Assembly (NCBI GenBank): GCA_937974575.1
Contig: CALJVI010000228.1
Location: forward strand, 1-51,015
DNA from: an uncultured Saprospiraceae bacterium
GTDB lineage: Bacteria; Bacteroidota; Bacteroidia; Chitinophagales; Saprospiraceae
Direction of reading: 5' to 3'
Length of the DNA stretch: 51,015 bases
How positions within the stretch are numbered: position 1 is the stretch's first letter; every line of letters starts with the position of its first letter. Below the pieces are notes generated by a model. The model was given only the letters and a program-made list of their open reading frames with translations, did no database searches and was not told the DNA's origin. The position numbers and the translations under genes are program-made. Below are positions 34,120 to 43,000 of this stretch, in pieces.

Positions 34120-35252
34120 TGATCGACCAACTTGATTTTGATACTGTTCCACCGCTCTGTTTTATTCAGGACGAGGATGCTTTAGTTAAGAATCTCAGTC
34201 TGATCAAAGAGCTTCGCAAGAATGCAGGTATCAAAATCATTTTGGCACTCAAAGCTTTTGCAAATTGGCACTTTTTCCCTTTGATGAAGCAGTATTTAGA
34301 TGGCGCAACAGCTAGTTCGCTTTATGAAGCAAAGCTGATTTTTGATGAAATGGGTCAGCGTGCGCACACCTATGCAGCAGTCTACGAAGAAGAAGATTTT
34401 GATAAGATTCTTTACTACAGCGATTATCTTACTTTCAATTCTCTTTCTCAATTAGAAAAATATAGAGCGCATTTGAACGATAAGGTCTCCATCGGTCTTC
34501 GTATCAATCCAGAGTATTCCCCTGTCCAAACAGAGTTGTACAATCCCTGTGCTACAGGTAGCCGATTGGGTATTACTTCGGATCTATTACAAAAACTACC
34601 CGAGGGAGTAGAAGGTCTGCACTTCCACGCGCTATGCGAATCAAGTGCCTTGGATTTGGTCAATGTTGTCAAGGCTATAGAAGAGAAGTTTGGCGATATG
34701 CTGTTCTATGCAAAGTGGATCAACTTAGGCGGTGGTCATGCCCTCAATTCTGGAAAATACGATTTAACCAAGCTGATTTTTCTATGCAAAAAACTGAAAG
34801 CTAAATACGACATAGAAGTGATCATGGAGCCAGGCTCTGGCATCTTGTGGAACACGGGCGTACTGGTGACTAGGGTAGAGGATATTGTTAGCGCCAATGG
34901 TATCGATACGCTTATGCTCAATACTTCCTTCACCGCTCACATGCCCGATACATTGGAGATGCCGTACCGCCCCGATATTCTCGGTGCAAATAAGGAGGGC
35001 AATGGAGAATTTCAATATCGCCTTGGCGGTAACAGTTGTCTAGCAGGCGATTTTCTAGAACCTTACGGTTTTTCCGAAGAAGTAGAAGTAGGAGATCGCA
35101 TCGTCTTTTTGGATATGATGCACTATACCACTGTCAAGACCAATATGTTCAATGGTGTCCGTCACCCCGACCTTGGTACTTGGTCACAGGAGAAGGGCTA
35201 TCGCAGCCTCCGTACCTTTTCATACAAAGACTTTCACCGCAGAATGGGCTAG
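34119..35252 (+). CDS. nspC: Carboxynorspermidine/carboxyspermidine decarboxylase
   Basis: 377 aa, PLP-dependent alanine-racemase-fold decarboxylase of usual length. The PLP lysine is in IILALKAFANWHFFP. LHFHALCESSALDL, NLGGGHALNSGKYD, MEPGSGILWNTG and the active-site Cys in GGNSCLAGDF follow. It removes CO2 from carboxy(nor)spermidine to give (nor)spermidine, the SAM-independent polyamine route common in Bacteroidota. It is coupled by a one-base overlap to the dehydrogenase. Confidence 0.93.
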   Translation: MIDQLDFDTVPPLCFIQDEDALVKNLSLIKELRKNAGIKIILALKAFANWHFFPLMKQYLDGATASSLYEAKLIFDEMGQRAHTYAAVYEEEDFDKILYYSDYLTFNSLSQLEKYRAHLNDKVSIGLRINPEYSPVQTELYNPCATGSRLGITSDLLQKLPEGVEGLHFHALCESSALDLVNVVKAIEEKFGDMLFYAKWINLGGGHALNSGKYDLTKLIFLCKKLKAKYDIEVIMEPGSGILWNTGVLVTRVEDIVSANGIDTLMLNTSFTAHMPDTLEMPYRPDILGANKEGNGEFQYRLGGNSCLAGDFLEPYGFSEEVEVGDRIVFLDMMHYTTVKTNMFNGVRHPDLGTWSQEKGYRSLRTFSYKDFHRRMG

Positions 35253-35260
35253 TAGGATTT

Positions 35261-35309
35261 GGGGCCATCACGATCCAGACTCCGGCAGAGCCTTCGTCGG
35301 GACGTGACC
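35261..35309 (+). repeat. Dispersed intergenic repeat, copy B (49 bp)
   Basis: 41 of 49 identical to 25282-25330, beginning 8 bases after the nspC stop. The GC-rich sequence that follows (to ~35450) has no gene; the ORFs called on either strand there are not supported. Confidence 0.6.
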
Positions 35310-35460
35310 AGGCTTTTCGCAGCGCGGCCCTACGCATACTCGCCAGGCTATACTCTAGGGCTGGTCTCCACTGTCGACCACTGCTACTATCCTTTGTCCT
35401 TGACTTGCTCGACCTATACGGTCTCGCATTTCCTATTAGGTGCTCTGTTTTAACACAACA

Positions 35461-35501
35461 AAAAAGGTGGTTTCAATAATCGAATATTAAAACCACCTTT
35501 T
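35461..35501. terminator. Bidirectional terminator between nspC and the giant adhesin gene
   Basis: AAAAGGTGGTTT and AAACCACCTTTT form a 12-bp stem with A- and T-tracts on both sides, between two converging genes. Confidence 0.85.
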
Positions 35502-35525
35502 ATTTTATACCTAGTACCTAGTACT

Positions 35526-38500
35526 TTACTTCATTAAAGTAACATTACCCTTCAGTATATCTCTAAAGCCATCACGATACTCAAGATCTATATAGTAGAT
35601 GTAGACTCCTACAGGCATCTCCTCATCTTTATATATTCCTTGCCATCCTTCACTAGAATCATTTGGCTGGATATCTTTCTTAAAAAATACTTGTGTTCCC
35701 CACTTATCATAGATCGCAAAAGTATTGATGTTGGTCACTGCATTATCTTTAGCAAAAAGGTAAAATTCATCGTTTGATCCATCTAAGTTAAACGGAGAAA
35801 AAGCATTTGGCACATATACATTTAGATTCCGATCTACTCTTAGTTGTATCTGATCCATAGCCGAACAACCACTATCCAGTGTCACCTCTAGGGTGTACAA
35901 AATATCTATTGGACTAGTGGTAATAGGGTTGAGGCAGTCATCACAGGATAAGCCTGTAGATGGCGTCCATTGAATAGAAGAGATATCATTTGGATCTATA
36001 TTATTTAAGTTGGAACTAAGGTTGACACTATCTCCAACTAGAATTTCTATCTCTTCCATAAGGTCTACTCCGATATCTAGAGCAGGATTTATAATGACCT
36101 CTTGCGCTACTTCACAGCCATTGGCATCTAAAGCAGAAAGTTGGTAGGAGCCAGGCATTAAATCAGCATAATCTATATTGTTGGTGAATGAAATACCTCC
36201 GTCAAAAGAATAAGTATATGGTCCTTCGCCTCCTATGACCTCAGAGATCATTATAGCACCCAAGTCATCACTACATTGTGGATTTTGAGCATCAAAAATC
36301 AAATCAGTAGGTATGTTTTCATTTACAGTAATAAGGACTTCATCTGTAGAAATACATCCGTTATCAGTATTTAATACTTCAAGCGTATATAGGCCTGCTT
36401 CAGTAACTAAGGGGTTTAGCGTACTGTTTCCTTGTGTAATATTTCCATTACCCTGGTCCCAATTGATTTCATAAGAAGCATTTCCAATGAGCTCTGCTTG
36501 TAATTGGTATTCCAGAATATTACACTGAAGTTCAAAATCACTTCCTGCATCTATGTCGGGGGATACGATATCTTGTATTACATTTACCATATCCATACTA
36601 TTGCAGCCATTGTCAAGATTGGTAATCTCCACCATGTATTCACCAGGAGTATCGATTTCCAATTCATTGGTATTTGCATTAGGTATTACATTACCATTTA
36701 GCGTCCAGACGATTTCAGTATTTCCACTATTTGCAGGGATGCTTATAGTAGTAGTAGAGATGTCGCAGTTGAGCATTGCTGGTTGACTCAAAGTCGCCAA
36801 TGGAATAGCATCGTCCTGAGTAACTGCTACAGCATTCATGTCAGAGCAGCCATTGCTAAGATTGGTTACTTGAAGTTGATAGTCACCAGCGATATTCACA
36901 AGAGGGTTCAGGGTGTTTTCACCACTTACAAAATTTCCATTTGTAGTCGACCAAATAAAACTCACTTCGTTTTCATTCAAGCCGTTTAAGTCCCCTGTGA
37001 GCGCTATAACTGGATCTTGACAAGTGATTTCTCCAGAGTTTGCTGATACTACGGTTACGGTTGGAGTGTCTTGATCGACCTCTACAGTCACACTATAGTC
37101 TGCTTCACAGCCATTACTTGGGTCTATGACAAATAGGCTATAGGTGCCCGCCTGATCAACGACCAAATTAGATTCAGCAAGATTGCTATTCAATACATTG
37201 TTGTTAGCATCTAACCATGTATACTCTAAGTTTTGTCCATTCATTTCTACTGCTATCAATTGCGTACTTGTGTTGATACAATCAATTGTCTCAGGTATTT
37301 CAATGGCTACATTCGGCAATTGTCTCAAGTCTTCAACGGTGAGTATTGATTCCGCCATACATCCATTTTCAGAATTGGTGATTTCCAAAGTATATTCTCC
37401 AGGTTCCGTAAATGTGTTTTGCAATATTGTAGCTAGCTCATTTCCATCTACATCTGTCCACGCGTACTGAAAATCTACACCTACACTAGATCCGTTTGCA
37501 TCCACAGTTGCGGTTGGTTCTGGACAAGTCAGATTTGCAGAATTGTCCAAGACGACTACTGGATTTTCTATATCCTTTTCTACATCTATATCAAGCATGC
37601 TGATACATCCATTTACAGTATTCGTTGCAGTAAGTACATAGTTTCCACCTTCGTCCAATTCTGGATTTAGTGAGTTTGCACCATCTATAATATTTCCATC
37701 CAAAGTCTCCCATGTATATTCGTAAGTCCCATTTCCTTGGTTCAAGGCTTGGATGGTTATAGTTTCATTAAAACAATTGATGATGTCCGGATTGTCAATC
37801 ATAACCATAGGAGCCTCCTTGTTTTCTATCACTGTGACGGTTTGCTCTACTTCACAACCACTGCTATTATCGCTCAGTGTAAGGGTGTATGTTCCTGCAC
37901 TATTCACAATAGGATTAAGACCAGTCTCTCCACTGACAATGTTGCCGCCATCATTGCTCCAAGCAATGGAAATATTTGTCCCTTCTGTAGATTGAGATGC
38001 ATCTAGCATGATCTCTTCTTGAGTACAGGTAATTTCTTCGGGTATTGAGATGGCAACGGTAGGTGTATTTTCATCTACATCTACCATAACAGTAGCAGAA
38101 GCGGTACATTGATTTGCTATGGAGGTTACTATGAGTTCGTATTCTCCAGCTTGGTTGACCATTGGACTATTGGTCGTTTCACCGCTTAAGATATTACCCG
38201 TCAGTGCATTCCATTGTAGATCCAATCCAGTCAAGTCAGAGTCGACTCCAAGACTCACTTCAAGGGTTGTACAGCTTAAGTCCTCAACACTTGCAAGTAC
38301 TAGGCTAGGGGCAGTAGTGTCGGCACCGATATTTATAGCGCTTGTACTTTCACAATCATTGTTAGTATTAAAAATGGTTAGGGTATAATTCCCTGGTTCA
38401 AAGATCTCTGGATTAGGGGTATCGTCATTAAAGATATCATTTCCATCATCACTAGACCACTGATAGTTAATTCCACTACCACTAGTCGAGTTACTGGCAT

Positions 38501-41500
38501 CTAAAGTGATACTTGCTGTGGCGCAACTAAAATCTGTAGCAGGTTCAAATTCAATAATCGGTTGATCAAGATTTGGTTCAATGGTTACATCGCTTGTTTG
38601 GGAGCAACCGTTTTCATTGTTGATAACTGTCATGGTATATGTCGAAGCGGATCCAACTTCTGGATTGAAAGTATCCTCTCCACTGATAATGATTCCATTA
38701 TCGGAAGCCCAAGCAATAGTAATATCAGTCTCATTAGAAGTCAAAGAACCATTTAAAGTGATGGCATCTACACCGCAGTTAAGAGTGAGATTATCGCCAG
38801 CATTTATGACTGGATTGTCTATATTTTGAGCGACTTCAAATGTTTGATTCGATTCACATCCATTTTCCGGATTCGTAATGCTTAGGGAATAGGTACCTGG
38901 CATATCTACATCAATATTTTCACTATTTGCAGCAGATGTAATATTTCCCCCTTGGACCGCTTGCCAATTGTATTCCAAGTTTTGGGTTGGATTGTTAGCA
39001 ATGTTTACGATGTTTAGCTCGGTAGTGCCACAGTTGAGCTCGTCGATAGGGGAGAGTTCTATCATAGGAGCCTCTAGATTATCATCTATAATAATACTCG
39101 CAATAGAGGTACACTCATTCGCTTCGTTGGTCACCGTTATAAAATAGGTTCCAGCAGCAGTGATTACTGGTTGTAGTGAAGATGCTCCACTTACATCTGT
39201 ACCCCCATTATTACCCCATTCATAAGAGAATCCAGCACCGTTGTCAGATTGTTCTGCATTTAAGGTTATAGTACTGAATGTACAATTAATAGTATTGGAT
39301 TCAATGGCGACTATTTCGGAGTCTGGAATGTTATTGTCTTGTTCCACGATCACTTCAGCGGATTCTTCACAGCCATTATCTAAGTTGGTGACGGTGAGTA
39401 TATATGTTCCTTGTGCATTGACATTTATCAAGGCTGCGTTAGCATTACCCACAATGTTTCCGCCAAGTGTTGTCCAAGCGTAGCTGACATTTAATTCGTT
39501 AGAGCTTCCGTTTACAGGTATTTGATCTTGTCCACAAATTAAAATTTGGGTAGGGTCAACGAATATACTTGGTGGATCTTGTCTGTCGATCACTTCTACC
39601 GTTGCAGTGCTGGTGCATCCATTCTCTCCAGTAACTTCTACATTGTATATTCCTATGTCACCAACCATTGGACTAGCTGTAGTAGAACTAAATGCATTTG
39701 GCCCTGTCCAAGAGTACGCCTGAATATTTTCATCAGAACCTACTGCTAGTGCTACATCGCCAACACAGGCTAGATCTACATCTGGATTTGAGTTGATAGT
39801 AGGACCATCAGTGTTCTCATCTATCACAATTTCAAAAGGGACTTCACAGCCATTAGGAGCGGTGACCGTCAATATAAATGTACCAATCATATCGGCATTG
39901 ATTTGATTAGCACTGATTGGAGTGTTCATTGGGTCTGTCCATGCAAAAGTAGCACCTGGTGTACCAGAGCTGGCTATTAAAACTACTTCGGAAACATTGC
40001 AGTCTAGGGTGGTTCCTTGGTTTGCTATGATCTCACCGTCGGGGATATCTACGCTTTGCTCTACTTCAAAACTTATAGTGTTGGTACATCCATTTTCTGC
40101 AGTGATAACAGCGGTATATTCTCCTCCTTCTGTAATGTTATCTGGACTTTGTTGGGAGGAGGTATATCCATTCACGCCTGTCCAAGCGTATTCTAAAATA
40201 TTAGTTGTTGAACTGACACTAATAGTTGCCATATTCTCTGTACAAGTTATTTCTTCTGCTGTAAAGTCGATGTCTGGCATCGTAAGATCAGCATTGATGG
40301 TAACCATGCCTTGTTCAGTACATCCATTTGCAGCTGTGACGATGACATTGTATGTACCTTCAGCGTCAATCATTGGAGCAGGACTGTCAGAGGTATATCC
40401 ATTTGGTCCTGTCCATGCATAAGTGTAATCAGGATCGTTAATAGTATTTATTACATCCACTTCTTGATCTAGACAGGTGATTATATCACTAGGATCAATG
40501 GAGACGTCCACCATAGGAGGAGTGTCATCTGTCATTACCTCCACGGAGTAGGAATTCTGACATCCATTGGCTCCGTTTATAATTAGGTTATATGTCCCTG
40601 GGCCTTCTATTTCAGGAGACTCATCAGAATAAGATTGGTTGTTTGGTCCTGTCCATTCATAAGACAAGCCACTTTCACTTGCAACACTTGTTAGGGTAGT
40701 GGTAGTTCTATTGCAGCCTAAAATTTCTGGCGTATCTATAGTGACTGTTGGCTGAGTGGTGTCGGCATTTATGAATACTTGGTCCATAACGGAGCAGCCA
40801 TTGGGGGCAAATACGGTTAAGGTATAAGTACCGGTATCGCTTACCATCCCAGCATCTGCATCAGTGGCAGTAAAGTTATTTGGTCCAGACCATAAATAGG
40901 TAGCATTGCTTGAAGTAGATCCACCGGATAAGGAATATTCAGTAGTATTACAATCGATGACACCATCTACGACTGTACTAATGTCTGGTACATCTGCACT
41001 TTGTTCAATTTCTACACTATCGGTAGCTGTACATCCATTAGCAGCAGTAGCTGTTAAAATATAAGTACCTCCGATTTCTACAGAAGGCATTTCGTCAGTA
41101 TCGTTGGAATAGTTGTTAGGCCCTGTCCATTCAAATGAAGCAAAGCTTGAATTGCTATTAATGGACAGTTCCGAATCGGTCAATGTACAATCTAAATCAT
41201 TGGCAGCTATGATTGTAAAGTCAGGGCTGATGGTATCCGTCATGATTTCAATCATGGTATCTTGTGCGCAGCCATTGTTGGGATCTGTAACCGTAAGGTT
41301 GTATCCACCAGGTAATAAAACTACTGGCATGAAATCGTTAGAAGTGAAATTGTCTGGTCCTTCCCATTCATAATCTACGCCATTGGTGTCTGAGCTGCCT
41401 AGAAGCGTTACCTCCGTATTGGTACAGCTGATTACTCCATCTGCTTCAATTTCAGCAGTAGGATAATTAGACTCATCCGCAATGGTAATTGATTCTGATG

Positions 41501-42590
41501 TGGAGCAACCGGTAAATAAGTTTATTACGGTCAGTTCATATTCTCCAGGTTCGGTAACGACAAGATCTTCTGAAGGAGTTCCATTGTCTGTATCGCCATC
41601 TTTTACCCAAACTTCTATAGCTTGATTATTGGGGACATTACTTTCGCTTTGTAGCGTTATTTCAGGATTGTCACAGCTGAGCATACCTACTTGGGTTATG
41701 TCAATTTCTGGTACTAGACCAAATTCAGGAATAGTCCAAACAGCGGTTTCAATACACGAACCTGCTTCATCACTTGGATCAGTCACTGTAAGGAAATAGG
41801 TTCCTGCTGTAAGTACATTGACAATAGAGCCAGATGGTGTGCCGTCAAAAGTACCTCCATTCGCAGCATCCCATATAAAAGTTGAACCAACTGAGCCAGC
41901 GGCATCAAGTACTAAATCATCCTCAAAGTCTTCACAAACGAAACCCGGTCCATCCAATTCAATAAAGACTCCACAAGGATTAAGTGCACAATCAGATAAT
42001 CCTGTAGGATCACAGAAGTCAATTTGAAACCCTAAAAAAGTACCTGCATCAACTGGTAAATTATCCTCAATAAAAATTTTCCATTCACCATTGACTGGGC
42101 CAAAGTCAAAGTCTTCTATACAATTTAAAGCCGCTCCTCCAGATGAGGGATTGCCAGCTGGCCAATAAGTACCCGTAAAGTTGAATCCGAGACCAGACAT
42201 AATATCGCTGTCAAATTCGTTTAAGCCAAATGGGTTCATAGGAGTCTGAGAACAAGGTATAAAATCAATATCCCATACAGATCCATCTGTATTGCCATGG
42301 AATCCAGCAGGTCCAATTAATTGAACTTCTTGCCCCGAAGGGGAGATTAGGGTAAGCACTAGATCTCCTAAATATTGATGATCAAAAAGTAAGTTGATAC
42401 CGCATACACCTTGGAATGGGCTGCCTAAATTATCATTAGTGACACCTAATACATTTAGGAATAAAGTATCTGCTTCTCCGTCGGGAAGAAATAGCGGGCA
42501 GTTGGTACAACCGCATTCTACGGTTTGTGCTTGAGTACTATATCCTGCAAATAGGGATATCAGGAAAAACGTGTAAATGACTTTTTTCAA
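35526..42590 (-). CDS. Giant secreted Ig-repeat protein with gliding/T9SS type B C-terminal domain
   Basis: 2354 aa. Signal peptide (1-22, KVIYTFFLISLFAGYSTQAQ). Residues ~30-210 form a proprotein-convertase P-domain-like module (LGDLVLTLISPSGQEVQLIG, GEWKIFIEDN). About 22 Ig-like repeats of ~80 residues follow, each starting with C after L/I and containing Y-W...GTY/GEY.LTV...NGC. A different SprB-like repeat (~2130) and a link region come next. The last ~90 residues, VPNAFSPFNLDGSNDEF to VYIYYIDLEYRDG, are the gliding-motility C-terminal domain that directs type IX secretion and cell-surface attachment. It is probably an adhesin or matrix protein. It is a single gene with a promoter at 42613-42644 and a shared terminator. 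Confidence 0.93.
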   Translation of the reverse strand: MKKVIYTFFLISLFAGYSTQAQTVECGCTNCPLFLPDGEADTLFLNVLGVTNDNLGSPFQGVCGINLLFDHQYLGDLVLTLISPSGQEVQLIGPAGFHGNTDGSVWDIDFIPCSQTPMNPFGLNEFDSDIMSGLGFNFTGTYWPAGNPSSGGAALNCIEDFDFGPVNGEWKIFIEDNLPVDAGTFLGFQIDFCDPTGLSDCALNPCGVFIELDGPGFVCEDFEDDLVLDAAGSVGSTFIWDAANGGTFDGTPSGSIVNVLTAGTYFLTVTDPSDEAGSCIETAVWTIPEFGLVPEIDITQVGMLSCDNPEITLQSESNVPNNQAIEVWVKDGDTDNGTPSEDLVVTEPGEYELTVINLFTGCSTSESITIADESNYPTAEIEADGVISCTNTEVTLLGSSDTNGVDYEWEGPDNFTSNDFMPVVLLPGGYNLTVTDPNNGCAQDTMIEIMTDTISPDFTIIAANDLDCTLTDSELSINSNSSFASFEWTGPNNYSNDTDEMPSVEIGGTYILTATAANGCTATDSVEIEQSADVPDISTVVDGVIDCNTTEYSLSGGSTSSNATYLWSGPNNFTATDADAGMVSDTGTYTLTVFAPNGCSVMDQVFINADTTQPTVTIDTPEILGCNRTTTTLTSVASESGLSYEWTGPNNQSYSDESPEIEGPGTYNLIINGANGCQNSYSVEVMTDDTPPMVDVSIDPSDIITCLDQEVDVINTINDPDYTYAWTGPNGYTSDSPAPMIDAEGTYNVIVTAANGCTEQGMVTINADLTMPDIDFTAEEITCTENMATISVSSTTNILEYAWTGVNGYTSSQQSPDNITEGGEYTAVITAENGCTNTISFEVEQSVDIPDGEIIANQGTTLDCNVSEVVLIASSGTPGATFAWTDPMNTPISANQINADMIGTFILTVTAPNGCEVPFEIVIDENTDGPTINSNPDVDLACVGDVALAVGSDENIQAYSWTGPNAFSSTTASPMVGDIGIYNVEVTGENGCTSTATVEVIDRQDPPSIFVDPTQILICGQDQIPVNGSSNELNVSYAWTTLGGNIVGNANAALINVNAQGTYILTVTNLDNGCEESAEVIVEQDNNIPDSEIVAIESNTINCTFSTITLNAEQSDNGAGFSYEWGNNGGTDVSGASSLQPVITAAGTYFITVTNEANECTSIASIIIDDNLEAPMIELSPIDELNCGTTELNIVNIANNPTQNLEYNWQAVQGGNITSAANSENIDVDMPGTYSLSITNPENGCESNQTFEVAQNIDNPVINAGDNLTLNCGVDAITLNGSLTSNETDITIAWASDNGIIISGEDTFNPEVGSASTYTMTVINNENGCSQTSDVTIEPNLDQPIIEFEPATDFSCATASITLDASNSTSGSGINYQWSSDDGNDIFNDDTPNPEIFEPGNYTLTIFNTNNDCESTSAINIGADTTAPSLVLASVEDLSCTTLEVSLGVDSDLTGLDLQWNALTGNILSGETTNSPMVNQAGEYELIVTSIANQCTASATVMVDVDENTPTVAISIPEEITCTQEEIMLDASQSTEGTNISIAWSNDGGNIVSGETGLNPIVNSAGTYTLTLSDNSSGCEVEQTVTVIENKEAPMVMIDNPDIINCFNETITIQALNQGNGTYEYTWETLDGNIIDGANSLNPELDEGGNYVLTATNTVNGCISMLDIDVEKDIENPVVVLDNSANLTCPEPTATVDANGSSVGVDFQYAWTDVDGNELATILQNTFTEPGEYTLEITNSENGCMAESILTVEDLRQLPNVAIEIPETIDCINTSTQLIAVEMNGQNLEYTWLDANNNVLNSNLAESNLVVDQAGTYSLFVIDPSNGCEADYSVTVEVDQDTPTVTVVSANSGEITCQDPVIALTGDLNGLNENEVSFIWSTTNGNFVSGENTLNPLVNIAGDYQLQVTNLSNGCSDMNAVAVTQDDAIPLATLSQPAMLNCDISTTTISIPANSGNTEIVWTLNGNVIPNANTNELEIDTPGEYMVEITNLDNGCNSMDMVNVIQDIVSPDIDAGSDFELQCNILEYQLQAELIGNASYEINWDQGNGNITQGNSTLNPLVTEAGLYTLEVLNTDNGCISTDEVLITVNENIPTDLIFDAQNPQCSDDLGAIMISEVIGGEGPYTYSFDGGISFTNNIDYADLMPGSYQLSALDANGCEVAQEVIINPALDIGVDLMEEIEILVGDSVNLSSNLNNIDPNDISSIQWTPSTGLSCDDCLNPITTSPIDILYTLEVTLDSGCSAMDQIQLRVDRNLNVYVPNAFSPFNLDGSNDEFYLFAKDNAVTNINTFAIYDKWGTQVFFKKDIQPNDSSEGWQGIYKDEEMPVGVYIYYIDLEYRDGFRDILKGNVTLMK

Positions 42591-42612
42591 AACCTTCTCT
42601 TTTAGTGTTGTT

Positions 42613-42644
42613 CAAATATGGCTTGATGATAAAACACCAAACAA
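42613..42644 (-). promoter_or_regulatory. Promoter of the giant repeat-protein gene
   Basis: On the minus strand TTG (42642-42644) is separated by 21 bases from CATATTTG (42613-42620), a 7-of-8... match to the TAnnTTTG box apart from its first base. The start would be about 15 bases before the ATG at 42590. Confidence 0.4.
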
Positions 42645-42799
42645 TGTACTCGGAAATATATATATGTATTATTTATATTCTTTCGCTATGTACATCTACC
42701 AAATATCGGTTAAAATCTCCTAAAACTGAAGGATAATCAACTTATATATATAACCCTCAAAGCGCTAACCAAGTACATACTTACTTATATCCACGTATC

Positions 42800-42936
42800 A
42801 TGAGTGTTGACCTAGCGCTGTGCAAGAGTGGCCCGATAGGGACAGACCTAGCCAGTAACGCGAGTGGATGGCTAGGGCCGAGCGAATAGCGAGCTCTGGA
42901 ACATAGCGGCCGCGACTTTTTTGTCGAGGCAGGTCC
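42800..42936. repeat. GC-rich structured intergenic repeat upstream of recQ
   Basis: Contains CCTAGCCA/TGGCTAGG (42847-42854, 42869-42876), a GCGAATAGCGAGCTCTGG tract and a hairpin CGAC-tttttt-GTCG. It is GC-rich against an AT-rich genome and resembles other Bacteroidota intergenic palindromes. The 73-codon ORF called here on the minus strand has no support. Confidence 0.4.
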
Positions 42937-43000
42937 CAAAGAAGTAATCTTTTTGAGCCTTTTACTTAGCCTAAACTGATTAATTTGTATCTTCATACTC

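Noticed and set aside
35036-35479. 147-codon plus-strand ORF overlapping the end of nspC
   Set aside because: Out of frame with nspC and reads through the dispersed repeat; no domain visible.
36504-41373. Many plus-strand ORFs antisense to the giant repeat protein
   Set aside because: They are frame shadows of the repeat coding sequence with low-complexity translations and no family features.
35526-42590. Regularly spaced DNA similarity that might suggest a CRISPR array or tandem DNA repeat
   Set aside because: The periodicity comes from ~80-residue Ig-like protein repeats in one open frame; DNA copies are diverged and not spacer-separated.
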